A stretch of 64,000 nucleotides of DNA from Rhizoclosmatium globosum (GCA_002104985.1 MCGO01000005.1:372001-436000), one strand, 5' to 3'; counted from the first letter of the stretch, positions 45,325 through 56,420 are shown. Numbers and translations are program-made. The notes: a model not told the origin generated them from the letters alone.

Positions 45325-47122
45325 ATGCAAGGCGGCGACTTCTCAGCACCCGTGACAGTCTCAGCCGTTCGATTCGAAGGAATTTCGGCGACCAAGGACG
45401 GCTTACTCAGCCGCCACGCCGCGCCGCTCTTTGCTCTGCCGCGGGACACGCCCTTTGGCCACGTGGCCGCGCCAAGCCCACGAGGCCGCCGCGAAACTGC
45501 ACCAGCTCGGCGTGTTTAAGACGGTCGATGTCGTGCTTGATTCGGATGCTCCCGGGAGGTGGCCGTTGTCTTCCATGTGAAGGAGGTCTCGAGACTCTAT
45601 GCAAAGACTGGAACAGAAATTGGAAACAACGAAGGAAACATGGTGTGTACTTGCGTGTTTGTGTGGGTGGTGCGCGTGCATTCGTAGTTGACTGATCGCT
45701 GCATTTGGTTAGTTTGCGAATCTCAAGATCAGAAATGCTTTGGGGAATGCTGAAACCCTTGAAGCTACTGTCAACTACGGTGTAGAGACTTCTGAACCAT
45801 TGACGGAAAACAAGCCCTTCCAGTCTCAACTCGGATCGTCTTTCTCGGTATGTTTACCACTTTAACCTCCTCTATTCACTCAACCTGTATCTAGGTCCTC
45901 TTCTCGAAACCATACGATGCTGACCCGAACAAGTTGATTCTCTTGAATGCGTTCAAGCAGTCAAAGGGTCACAATTTATATTCTTCATATTCTGAGCAGA
46001 ATTCTGGTCTGTCTGCAAAGTTCAAGGTGCGTTATTCGAGATAGAAAGTTACTAGATGTCAAGGATGAATCGAATGCGGTAGAAAATAGCCCCCGGAGTC
46101 AGCCAACTCAAATACGGGAAATATTTGTCAATTACAGATGATATGAGAAAGGAGAAGAGTGGCAGTTCTCTCCTTTCCTCTGTACCTGCATTCCTTTTAA
46201 CCAACTCACTTTTAGACACTCGACACTTACGTTGGTGCTATCCACGAAATGGGATACGAATCAACTTGGCGTCGACTCTTTGATCTTGGCAGCGTTGCAT
46301 CCATGACGTACGTTACAAAAAATTCCACTACCAGAATCTAACCCTCTTTCGGAATCGACAGTATCCGAAAAGATGCAGGCCACTCTCTCAAATCGGCACT
46401 CACCTACCTCGGAACCCTCGACCGCCGTGACGACAACCTCCTTCCTACCCGAGGATACTACATCAAAACCCACCTCGAAGCCGCAGGTCTTGGTGGCGAC
46501 GTGCGTCACATCAAGACTGAGTCCGAGGCACAAGTTCACATCCCTATCGCTGATTCTGGATTTTCATTCTCATCGTCACTCCGTTCTGGACTTTTGTACC
46601 CACTCTTTGGCACTGCTACTCGTGTGAATGATCGGTTCTTGTTGGGTGGTTCTGGTAACGTGCGAGGATTCACGCATAACGGTATTGGACCAAAGGATGG
46701 AAATGATGTTGTAGGAGGAGACTTCTTCTTGGCTGGAGGATTGAGTTTGTTTACGCCGTTGCCTTGGTTGCGAGAGTATCCAATCAAGGGTCACTTGTTT
46801 GCGAATGCAGGAAACTTGGTCAAGTTGGATGGTGAGTTGACAGTTGCCTTTTTTGTGTTTTCCCCCGCTCAAATATTCTCTCAGATGCCAAGGACTTGAG
46901 TGTTGCTTCCAAGAAACTGTTGAGTGGATTCAGCTCAGCTGTTGGTCTGGTCTTGCAGTTCGTTTCAGCATTTTGAGGTTGGAAATCAACTACTGTTTGC
47001 CAATCAGCGTCACATCAACAGATGGTGTCAAGCCTGGGTTGCAGTTCGGTGCTGTAAGTAAATAGGATTTATCGTGTCAATTTTCTAACATATATTCTTC
47101 TTAGGGACTTCACTTTGCTTAA
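45325..47122 (+). pseudogene. SAM50: SAM50 outer-membrane insertase, three frame breaks
   Basis: Clearly the Sam50/Tob55 beta-barrel that inserts outer-membrane proteins of mitochondria. N-terminal POTRA domain (VTVSAVRFEGISATKDGLLS; HEAAAKLHQLGVFKTVDVVL; VVFHVKEVSRLYAKTGTEIG), then barrel blocks (KDAGHSLKSALTYLGTLDRR, DRFLLGGSGNVRGF, AGGLSLFTPLPWLREYPIKG, LRLEINYCLPISV). Apparent exons 45325-45642, 45713-45847, 45895-46026, 46216-46307, 46362-46831, 46885-47053, 47105-47122. Breaks: frame 1 changes to frame 2 between about 45436 and 45470; back to frame 1 at the CCCGGGAGG near 45551-45559; and a 5-nt tandem duplication GGTCTGGTCT at 46944-46953 shifts exon 6. Either sequencing/assembly errors or a decayed copy; the gene is essential in fungi studied. 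Confidence 0.85.
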
Positions 47123-47211
47123 ACTTACTTTATGGAAGAGAGTTTCCAAACATTTTATTAAAGTCTCCTTTGCCAATAGTTCTTATTAGTTTAACGACGC
47201 CATTACTTCCT

Positions 47212-48853
47212 TCAGCTGTCAGTCCTAGCTTTTCCATCTGCCTTGATCTTTTCGATAAGTTGCTGCATCCGGCTTCTAGTTTCCATCGCGTTCTGAGCCT
47301 GAATGAAGGAAATACTCAGTTGATATTGAGTGTCATTGTGTAGTAGGGAAACAAACCTGACGTATTTTAGAACGCTCCAAAATTGCATCAACAGTCGACT
47401 TGAAAGGCTCCAAGTCGACTTTGATGTCAGTAATATCACGGCTTACTCCGTCAAGTTGCTCAACAGGACTCAAGGGGCTATCTTTTTCCAATTTACCATC
47501 CTCGAACTTCCACCCTCTAGTCTCGTTCTTGTCGCTTTCTTCTTCCATGCTAGCATCGCTTATTTCTTCAACCTCGACAGTGCGGGACCACGAGAACGCT
47601 TCAACACGTTCCTCGCTAAATCAACTCAAAGTTAGTTAAAAGGTTTTAGTTGAGTATGAAAACTCTACTCATTCCCCAACGACATTTTGGCCAATCTCGT
47701 CTCCTCCTTGGTAACATCCACTTCATCCAGCACCTCAAGGTTCTTGAGACCATATATCAGTTGCAAACGATAGTCTGGTGCTGATGCGCAAGGGTTTTCT
47801 GCAAGAATCACATTCTCAAGGGATTGGGGGAACGATTCTAACGTAAGTAAAAGTTAAATATTCAGATGATACCCGTTTGACAACAAAAGTTTCACACACC
47901 AATTTCAACAATGTTGACCAAGTTCCCACTCAAATCAATCATCTTCAGCTCCTTCAACCCAGAAATTCCTTCAACCTTAGAAACAAAATTGCTTGCGAGA
48001 CAGAGAATCCGGAGATTCACAAGACTCGCGAGTGGCTTAAGAGAGGAAATGGAGTTATATTGAAGGTGAAGGTGCGTGATTGAAGTGTACGTTGAAATTC
48101 CGGAAAGACATTCAATTCGAGAGCGATCGAGACGGATATGTGTTGCTGTTTTGAGGAGATGCGCGCACTCTGTTGGGGTCATGTCAAGGGGGTTGGATTG
48201 TTTTTTGATACAAGGAGGGCAAGGTCCACTTGGCCTATCCAGATGTATATTAACGCTTTTGAAAGGAAAGAATGTGTGGTTATAGTTACCAGGGACGTGT
48301 TCAGGAATGACAACCTTTTCAGGGTTTGTCAGAATACTTGTTGGTGATGGTTTCTTGACACCAATTCGCGCTGAAGGAAGGGAAGCTGATGCAGACTTCT
48401 GAATTGTACTTGAGGTTGTTCCAAGGCGCGAGGAGGTGGTTGAGGAAGCTGGCTTTGATGAGATGGTTGAGGTTGGGCGGGATACAACCGAGTCGCGTTT
48501 TATTGAGTTGATGGAAGCAGCATTGGATACCAGAGATAGAGAAGAAGGAGTCTTTGTGAGTTTAGGAGGCAGGCCTGACACTCTCTGTTGGGTAGTTGCT
48601 GGTGCTGATTGAAGTTTGGTGGAAGTAGGGGATTGCTTTGTGAGGGTGTTGAGATTGGAGTCTTTCTGGTGGCTGATTGATCGAGGGAATTAAAAGATGG
48701 TTGTTTTGAGATTGGTTTCGTAGGGACGCGTGAACTGGCGTTAGTTGGTGTTACCGCCTTGACAGTTGGTTTGACACTAACAGCAGAATCAGATGTGCTC
48801 TTGGATACAGACTTCAGAGTCGCTGCAGCAGGAGGAGCACTGCTTCTCAGCAT
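47212..48853 (-). CDS. LRRC46-like leucine-rich-repeat protein
   Basis: Model: exons 48853-48755, 48665-47900, 47837-47681, 47615-47357, 47298-47212, about 455 aa. The N-terminal half is Ser/Thr-rich and disordered. Then leucine-rich repeats: ATHIRLDRSRIECLSGI, SITHLHLQYNSISSLKPL, NLRILCLASNFVSKVEGI, LKMIDLSGNLVNIVEIES, and the LRR cap FPQSLENVILAENPC with DYRLQLIYGLKNLEVLD. The repeat spacing and FPQSLENVILAEN match LRRC46, a sperm-flagellum/axoneme protein. The C-terminus is coiled coil (AMETRSRMQQLIEKIK). First intron boundaries are uncertain (donor at 48754 or 48727). Orthology is inferred but fits the other ciliary genes here. Confidence 0.75.
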
Positions 48854-48896
48854 GACGATAATACTTTTCTTATTTATTCGATAATTTGACAATTCA

Positions 48897-49484
48897 TCAC
48901 TTTTTCCCAAACAACCCCTTCACTTTACCCAAAACACCCTTCTTTTCATCCTTCTTCACATCCGCAAATTCGGCATCTTCAATAGAATCTTTTCCACTTG
49001 CCGCAACCGGAGCAGGTCCACTTCCTCCCCCCAGGAGTGCACCCATCAAACCTCCCTGACCTCCCATTCCACTTCGAACAGCTTCATCATCGAGAACGCC
49101 AAGCTCCTTCAGCCGTTTCACAACTTCAGAAATGAGCCCGCTGATCTCGCGATCCATTGCAATCTTCATCAAGTCGGAAATCGCAGGTTGCTTTGTTGGG
49201 TTACGTGGATCAATGATACCCTTGGCTGTGAGTTTGAGGGATAGAGATGTGCACAAAGTTGTGAGTTGAGTGTCGCGCTGGATGGCGAGGAAGATCTTTT
49301 GGGCGGCGGCTGCAAGCTTGGGGTCCATGTTGTTCAATGGATTACCGCCGTTTGGTGGTGGAGGTGGGGCAGAAGCATAGTTGCGGATGAGGTATGGTCT
49401 TTGAATAGATGCGATTGCAGGAGTTGCAATGGGACGGAGGGTACGTGACAGCGGGCGGAGGAGTGGAGCCAATCGAGGAAACAT
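48897..49484 (-). CDS. Unknown mitochondrial protein
   Basis: Single exon, 195 aa. N-terminus [20 protein letters not shown] is Arg/Leu-rich without acids and continues into YLIRNYASA, a classic presequence with a likely processing site. The mature part has a Pro run, then a helical segment ([55 protein letters not shown]), a Gly-rich loop and a Lys/Gly tail. Family not recognised. It is 43 bp upstream of the LRRC46-like gene and follows RPF1, all on one strand. Confidence 0.75.
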   Translation of the reverse strand: MFPRLAPLLRPLSRTLRPIATPAIASIQRPYLIRNYASAPPPPPNGGNPLNNMDPKLAAAAQKIFLAIQRDTQLTTLCTSLSLKLTAKGIIDPRNPTKQPAISDLMKIAMDREISGLISEVVKRLKELGVLDDEAVRSGMGGQGGLMGALLGGGSGPAPVAASGKDSIEDAEFADVKKDEKKGVLGKVKGLFGKK

Positions 49485-49544
49485 CTTTTGTTGGAACTTC
49501 TTTTGCACTTTCTTTCCTTCTTTATTGGATTTATAAAGATAAGC

Positions 49545-50686
49545 TTACAAAAAGAACCTTCTGCGGGAAGTCTCCATCTCAGGCTGAACGAGTCATGGTT
49601 AATGATGGATTCTAATCGAAGACAAACGCAACAAACCTTGAACATCCATTCATAATCTCCATACTTGGTATCAAACGTTCCTTTTTGCAGCCATTTCAGT
49701 TTGAGAGTAAAACGTGGGCCCAGCTCTTGCAAATCACAACGCTTTCCATCTTTGAAAATGTATCTACATGAATTGTTAGATAAACCCAAATTCAGAAGGG
49801 AAATAACCTATGGCGTCTGAAGAAAATGAAATCACGTTGGTTGTGGAATGTCGCGACCTGTCGTCCCTTGAATTCAGGGACATGAGGAAAGAGAGAAGCA
49901 AACATGCGACCAATTGTGTGTCCCAATCGCGTGTTAAAGTTGTTGAGAATAAGTTCTGGTTTATGCGCGTATGCAACACCGTGTCCTCGAATTTCCTTGT
50001 TCAATTTGATGGACGAGAGTTTGAAATGTGCAGTTGGACCATTGGGAAGGTGAATGATTGTGATTGCATCTAAATTATACTTTAGAAGCCGCGAGATAAA
50101 GTATATCGGTACTCACTTGGTGTCTTCTTGTCTTCGTTGATGATAATCAAGTCTGTGTAATCTCTTCCAATCGCCAATTCCACAACCTTCTTCACTTCGA
50201 ATTGTGCTCCGCGCTTCACAAAGTGCGCGTCAGGAAAGATCCCCACAAATTCGTTTGCAAATTCGTAAGTTGCCTATGAATATGATTCAGATATGAAGGC
50301 AACTTCGCAAAAGCCCTTACTGGTGTAGCTCTCCTGCTTGTCGTAACCAGAATCTTTGGAGTCGTTCCATTGAAATACGACGCAAACTCGTCCGTTTCCT
50401 CGCTGGTGAAGACCTGTCCATTGTGTCAACATTTGCTGAATGAAGGAATGTAACGTGCCTCCTCATCATCCGCTTCAACAATCGTATCATCTTCTTCTCG
50501 AGTATTTTCAAGAGTTTTGGGTACGTTGGCAGCCAATCGCTCTTCTTTGAGTTCTGGGTTGGCAGCTTCCTCCTTCCTTGTCTTCATTCTTCGCTTCAGC
50601 TTCAATTTCGCCTTCTCCATTCGTAGCTTGTTGGCTACTTCGGAACGTTTGATCTTGTTCTTGATGTCATTTGGATCGACGGGCAT
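49545..50686 (-). CDS. RPF1: Ribosome production factor 1 (Brix domain)
   Basis: Exons 50686-50480, 50413-50321, 50273-50117, 50069-49808, 49763-49637, 49577-49545, about 292 aa. The N-terminus is Lys-rich ([20 protein letters not shown]), then the Brix domain: [99 protein letters not shown]. The final exon [10 protein letters not shown] matches the C-terminus of human RPF1. The protein works in the nucleolus in 60S subunit assembly. The first intron is ambiguous: donor GTTGAA at 50479 (used here) or a GC donor further on. Confidence 0.9.
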
Positions 50687-51013
50687 CTTGAGTGTTGTGT
50701 TGGTTTCGACTGGTTTGCAAAAAGAAAAAACAAAGAGAACTTTCCCAGAATACTGTATTTGGAATAGAGTAGAAGTACGAACCTCGAGATCTTAATGCGA
50801 TTTAATAGCGTGTCAAGATCATGGCTATTACGTATTGAATTGAAGACGATTGGGAAGTGAGTTGAACGATCATGTTTGGACCATATTACTGTCGAGTTCT
50901 TTATTTACATTGCAATTTCTGTTAGATTATGACTACGAGTCTCAGAAGTTTGGGCTGTGAATGAATAGGAGCACCAACAGATTTGAAATTCGAATGGCTC
51001 AGACCAACGCCAT
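50687..51013. other. Non-coding interval
   Basis: About 330 bases between the RPF1 start and the 3' end of the twin-Cx9C gene on the same strand. AT-rich; no credible frame. Presumed RPF1 promoter. Confidence 0.5.
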
Positions 51014-51272
51014 TCAGTACAGGTCGTACTTGAACGTTATTTCTTCTGTAGGTTCTCCTGCGCATCTAGATACCAAGTGTCAGCAGCACTTAAGAGGAGA
51101 CCCGAACTCACTGTCGAAACTTTCGTAACAACGGCTTGCAGTTCCAAACAGCCTGGTGTTGCCTCGAAGTCACAACGCCTTCAATGGCTTCCACACTCTG
51201 GCCTTCCGCAAGCCTCATTACTTCACACTGGTATTGTACAATATCTTTCACGGGGCACTTTTTCTGTGACAT
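51014..51272 (-). CDS. Twin Cx9C protein, Som1-like
   Basis: Two exons (51272-51112, 51065-51014), 70 aa. Exactly two Cx9C motifs are present: CPVKDIVQYQC and CKPLLRKFRQC, the second completed only after splicing. Twin Cx9C proteins are imported into the mitochondrial intermembrane space and oxidised by Mia40. The context KxxVQYxC ... CxPLLRxFRxC ... EEITF resembles fungal Som1, which works with the inner-membrane peptidase Imp1. This similarity is from remembered family pattern, so the name stays tentative. Too short to stand out without reconstructing the intron. Confidence 0.72.
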
Positions 51273-51790
51273 TTTATTGAAATGGAAAGTAAACAAAAAG
51301 GAAAGAAGGAGAGAGAATTAACATGAGGAAAGTGCTCGATCTACAGACTCCCAAAAAAATGAGGGTACAACTCAGTTATCAGTTACATTTTGCATCACTC
51401 AATGCACCGTGATATATAATCCCAAAGCTCTGGACAGAGGATCCTCACTGGTCCTCAATGAAGCACGATAATATTCAGAGCCACGGATAAACAATTCAAC
51501 AATTCGCATTCTATAAAGAATAAATGTCGATACACTTTTGAAATTGAGTGGTAAGGCTTTGTCAGAGAATAGTCAGTCAATTGAGGCGGAATAAGTGATA
51601 AAGCATTGGGAGAAAGGAAAAGACATAATTGTTGCAAGGGCGCAAAAGTTGGAATCCAAGTATCGACAAGCAAAAGTAAACATACATAACACTAAAACAT
51701 TTAGGGAATCAGGGAGGAACACGAAATTCTTACCATCGTTTTAGTGGCTGACGAGTGACCAAAAACTCTCCCCAAAACAATTTAAATCCA
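51273..51790. promoter_or_regulatory. Divergent intergenic region
   Basis: 518 bases between the twin-Cx9C gene and the lipoxygenase gene. A 72-codon minus-strand frame (51455-51673) shows no family signal. Presumed promoters; no other structure seen. Confidence 0.45.
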
Positions 51791-53844
51791 ATGCCCCCAA
51801 ACAAGTTCTTGAATGCCGCGCTTTGTGGGCGCAGTCATAGTCCTAGTCGTAACAATCAAGCAGGTACCTCCGCAGGTGGAGGTGAGTAGTTAAAGAAGTT
51901 TAAATGTAAGGCTGGCTCACTGTGTCTTTAGCCACACGTTCCAATGTATCTGTCTCGCAGGTACAATCGATTTCGTCAGTTGATTCGCTCATTTATATTC
52001 CTTGAATAGAATGTCGGTGCGATTTCAGGCACTGTTCAAGAAGACAGACGTAAAGTTCAACCATCCCTTAATTTCACCCTCACTCAAAAACACGTTTCAA
52101 ATCGTTTTCGCAGCATTGACGCTTCCTTTCCAAGACTCCGATATTAAGACACGTTCGGCAACGCTCAAGCTCATTCAGAAGGAGTTCCGCCATGAATCCA
52201 GGTTCGGCATCTCTAAAGGCCCTGCTGGTCTTTTTGGGGATACGTTTGTCCTCGAGGATCAAACAGCATTCGTGAATGCAACGTTTCCTTTTACGTCTGG
52301 GATCGCAAAGCGCTCCGTGGCGGCCCGCGTTCATTTTGACCTTGAGGAGTTCAAACCAACGAAGTTTTCCGATTACGACGAAATGTACAAGTTTTTGGAT
52401 AAACCGAATTGGCATGGCCTAGATTGGCAGAGTGATGAGTATTTTGGTCGTGCGAGAATGACTTGCGCGCATTGGTACCTTACACCTGTTAACAAGCTTC
52501 CCTTCAGCTTGCATGATAACCAGGTGGAAGGGTTGCTTGATGGCGACGAAACTTTGGCTCAAGCTCTTGAAAAGGACAAGGTGTATGTTATTGACCATTC
52601 TGGATACACTGGTTTGAATGTTATCAACAAGCCTGGATATCACATGACATACCCAACTGCCGTGTTTTACTACAGCGAAAAGGAGGGGCAGTTGATGCCA
52701 ATAGCTATCCAGACTTCTTCGTTCCTTCACCTTGGCATGGTTGTTACTCCAAAGAGTGGAGAGGGTGATTGGCTTCTTGCCAAAATGATTGTGAATTCCA
52801 TGGATTTCTGGAGGTCAAACGACGTGGATCACTTCATCGATGTCCATATTGCTATTGAGCCCATAAACACAGCCAAGTTTAGAACCTTGAGCAAAGATCA
52901 TCCTGTTTATGTTATTGTTGATGCTTTGATGCGTCAGAATACCGGATTGATTGCTTCTGGACAGTTGCTGCTTCTCTCTGATGGTGGTGATTTTTCATTG
53001 TTTGCTGCTTCTGGTATTGCGGAGAAGTTGTCACTCGCAGCTCGGTAATTGTGCTTATTAAGAAGCCGTTAATTAACGTCGAGATTGATGTCGCTGTTTA
53101 GACAAGCTGGCTGGTCTTACTTCAACGACATCCCCACCACCGACAAACGTTTGACAAAGTTCCCAGCGTTCAAGTACTTGAATGCACATTATCAAGCCAT
53201 CATTGATCTGGTGAGAGTCATGTTGCACGTTGAATGATACATTAATTTAACGATTTATCTCTCAGATGACGGATCTCATCAACGCGTTTTACGATTCTGA
53301 CGACGCAATCGTTCAAGATACAGAGCTCCAAGCCTTTGCACACGATGTATCAAGCTCCGAATTCGGTGCTGTTGCAGGATTCCCTACTGAATTCTCTTCC
53401 AGAGCCGACCTGGTCAAGACTCTTGCACTGTTGCAATACAAAGTCAGTGTCAGACACCACGCCATCAACTCCTTCACTTTGCAATGGTCGACTGGAACTC
53501 CATACGCGCCTTGGGCTTTTTACAAGCCTATTCCGGTTCTTCCTGGCTATGTCACTATGGACAATATTATGGAATGGATGCCACCGATGGATGATGCTGT
53601 TCGTGCATGGACGACATCAAACAAGTTCTTCACGCCGTTGACGGTTGAGAACCAGGCGTATTGGATCTACAACAATACGCGTATTGTTTCTAATGCGGGG
53701 GCTGTGAAAGCATTATCCAAGTTTAGACGCAAGATGGATGAGCTTTCGAAAGCTATTCAAACTGATCCTGAGTGTGGTGGAAACAAGACTTTGCCGTGGA
53801 AGACCTTGGATCCACACTTGATGCCTAACTATGTTTACATTTAA
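51791..53844 (+). CDS. Lipoxygenase
   Basis: Model: exons 51791-51881, 51932-51974, 52010-53044, 53102-53210, 53266-53844, 618 aa. The catalytic domain shows LDWQSDEYFGRARMTCAHW, LHLGMVVTPKSGEGDWLLAK and all five iron ligands: His about 319 and 324 in DHFIDVHIAIEP, His about 490 and Asn about 494 in VRHHAINSF, and a C-terminal Ile (YVYI). It should oxygenate polyunsaturated fatty acids to hydroperoxides. No PLAT/C2 domain is visible; the first 45 residues are polar and disordered, like fungal rather than plant lipoxygenases. The 35-nt intron (donor GTCAGT, 51975-52009) is the only way found to connect the N-terminal exons in frame; a start at 52011 is the alternative. Confidence 0.9.
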
Positions 53845-53907
53845 GTGTATAACTTATCATTGACATAGAATTTACATTACTTATATGCCACCATTTGAAA
53901 TAAAAAG

Positions 53908-54705
53908 ATGGTGCAAAAGAAGTCGCATTTGATTTCCTTCGCCCTCGGACTCACTACTGCAGCTCTTCTGGGATGGGCGTATTACGACTCATTTATGACA
54001 GCTTGCGAGCATGATGCCGAAGAGACTTACGTCCCTGATGATGCATTAGTGGATGAAATCCAGGCGCTGCCAATTGCTCAACGCATGTTCCGAAACAGCA
54101 AAGTCTACCCATTCCGGCCCGTACAAGTCTCGATTGATAACTGCGATGCAGAAACGAGCTTGTTTGGAAATTGGGCAGGGATTCTGTGCGATTTGACACA
54201 AGAGGATGTAACCCATGTGGCTGCCAACCTCGTGCAAGGTCCTGCACTATACGGTGCCAACAAGATTGAGTATGTGTTTCAAGGGTACGATGCTGGCACT
54301 GGCGCTGTGATTAAGGTTGTACGATTTGGTTCGATTGTGACTGGACATGCTGGGATCATTCACGGAGGTCTTATTGCAGCGTTCTTTGATGATGCTTTTG
54401 GGTCGATATTCTTTCAGCAGATGAAGGCACGGCATACAGGAGTAACTGCCAATCTGTCTGTGAATTATCGGGCTCCCATGCCTGCAGGGACGAATGTGGT
54501 GTTTGTGCTGTGGGTTGAAAGGGAGGAAGGGCGGAAGGTGTTTTTAAGGGCTGAAGCGCGATCAGTCTTGGACAATGAGATTGATTCGGACTTTGAAGGA
54601 ATCGCGAGTGAAGCTATTGGGCAACGATGGGCAGGCAAGAGATCGGTGCTGTATGCTGAAGCAACGGCATTATTTATCAAGGTGAATAAAGTAGAAGCCA
54701 AGTAA
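53908..54705 (+). CDS. Hotdog-fold thioesterase, paralogue C (membrane-anchored?)
   Basis: Single exon, 265 aa, 63 bp after the lipoxygenase in tandem. N-terminal hydrophobic segment LISFALGLTTAALLGWAYYD after MVQKKSH suggests a signal anchor or inner-membrane anchor. Body matches paralogues A and B: LVDEIQALPIAQRMF, LVQGPALYGANKIEYVFQG, TGHAGIIHGGLIAAFFDDA, GVTANLSVNYRAPMPAGTNV, YAEATALFIKVN. Predicted acyl-CoA thioesterase. Proximity to a lipoxygenase suggests, but does not show, a link in fatty-acid metabolism. Confidence 0.85.
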   Translation: MVQKKSHLISFALGLTTAALLGWAYYDSFMTACEHDAEETYVPDDALVDEIQALPIAQRMFRNSKVYPFRPVQVSIDNCDAETSLFGNWAGILCDLTQEDVTHVAANLVQGPALYGANKIEYVFQGYDAGTGAVIKVVRFGSIVTGHAGIIHGGLIAAFFDDAFGSIFFQQMKARHTGVTANLSVNYRAPMPAGTNVVFVLWVEREEGRKVFLRAEARSVLDNEIDSDFEGIASEAIGQRWAGKRSVLYAEATALFIKVNKVEAK

Positions 54706-54730
54706 AGATGCTATTCATTTCTTTTGTTGA

Positions 54731-56420
54731 ATGCTGAGCCGCGTGTTTCCACGGGCCACCAACATCCGCCGGCACTTGAGCGCAGGCTTCTCGACGCAGC
54801 CAACCAATCCCAAGCCCAAGTCCAATCTCTTTCTCGTTGCCTCAGGGCTTTGTCTGTGTGGGGTGTCAGCCGCGCTTCTAATGCCGTCGCAACCACCGAA
54901 TTCAAAGGCGCTGTCGACAAAAGCCGCGAGTGTCGGCGGATCTGGTCTAACCAGCGACGAGGCCGATGCTGTTTTGAAGAGATTCGAGCGCTCGCTTCTT
55001 CCGCAGTTGCCGTCGACTGTGGTGCGCTGCGACTTTGCCGCCGTGGCTTCGAACGACCCAATTGTGCGTGCTCCCTCTTTCCCGCTCTCTTGTTCTATGT
55101 AACCAATTCGTGAACAGGAGGACTACCACTCTGAACAACGCTGTCAACATGGCCAGCTCTTTGCTGTCATGGATGGTCACGGTGGGACAGAGTGTGCTGC
55201 TATTGTCCAGAAATACCTTGGCGCTTATGTTGCAAATGCCCTCGACGCCGCACTAGCTGGAAAGAAGGATTGGTTGGGACGCAGACAGCAAGCACCTGTC
55301 GCGGAGAATACTACTGATGCTGATGGTCCTGACCCTGTTCGCAAGGAAGCCATTACGAAAGCGCTGATTTCTGCTTTTACGCGTCTTGATGAAGATATTG
55401 TGAATGGTGGCTTCGACGTGGTGCTGGGCCCTGAAGATGTCACTACGGCGGACATTATTCGAAAGCATTTGCGTCCTGCGTTGGCTGGTTCGTGTACTCT
55501 CTTGGCATACGTTGACGGAAATGATGTATATGTGGCTTGTACTGGAGACTCGCGTGCAGTCATTGGCCGAAGAAAGCTGGAAGGTGTTTGGGAAGCAATC
55601 GATATGAGTGCTGACCAAACGGTGCGCAACGTTCAAGAATACAACCGTTTGTTAGAAGAACACCCTGGAGAAATCGAGACCGTCGTTGTGAAGGGAAGAG
55701 TGCTTGGTGGATTGATGCCAACTCGTGCCTTTGGTGAGTTCACTTTATCAATTTCGACTTTGTTATTCTTACTGCCTTGCAGGTGACTCTCGATACAAGT
55801 GGCCTACTCAGTTATCCGAAGTTCTTTTGCCCCACGTTACGAACCGTAATCCACCAAAGAATTACTTGACACCGCCCTATGTTACTGCCAAACCCGTCGT
55901 TACTCACTATCGCATTACTCCCTCTCGTGATTTATTCTTGGTTTTAGCTACAGATGGACTCTATGATGAACTTTCCTCCCAAGAAGTAGTCACTGTGGTT
56001 TCTGGATTTTTACAACACCACCAAATTGCTGCACCACCCACTGTTGAATGGGGATCTGACCCTCTTGCCAATAAGGCTCTTTCACTTACCAAAGATACAA
56101 ATGCCGCTACTTGTTTGATTAGAAATGCTTTGGGAGGATCTAATGAAGACAAGACTCGCAAACTGTTGGGAATCCCAGCTCCATACTCACGCAGATTCAG
56201 AGACGATATGACTGTCAATGTATTGTTCTTTGACCATGATAATACTGCACCTCCAAATGGGTTGGACAAGGCTCGCCTGATTGTTGACGCACAAAATGTT
56301 CAGAAAGGGTTGGAGGAAGTCAACTTGAACTTGGCAAGCGCAAAGCAGCATCGACTTCAAAGCTGGACTTCTTACTTTGTCAATCTTGAGAAGCAGACGG
56401 GAATCAAGTCTAAATTGTAA
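54731..56420 (+). CDS. Mitochondrial PP2C phosphatase, PDP-like
   Basis: Three exons (54731-55063, 55118-55733, 55783-56420), 528 aa. The N-terminus MLSRVFPRATNIRRHLSAGF looks like a mitochondrial presequence and is followed by a hydrophobic stretch (LFLVASGLCLCGVSAALL). PP2C motifs in order: QLFAVMDGHGGTECA, VYVACTGDSRAVIG, MPTRAFGDSRYKW, LFLVLATDGLYDELSSQE, RRFRDDMTVNVLFF; the metal-binding aspartates are all kept. Best match is pyruvate dehydrogenase phosphatase (PDP; yeast Ptc5), which reactivates PDH by removing phosphate from E1 alpha. Only 25 bp separate it from the preceding stop codon. Confidence 0.9.
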
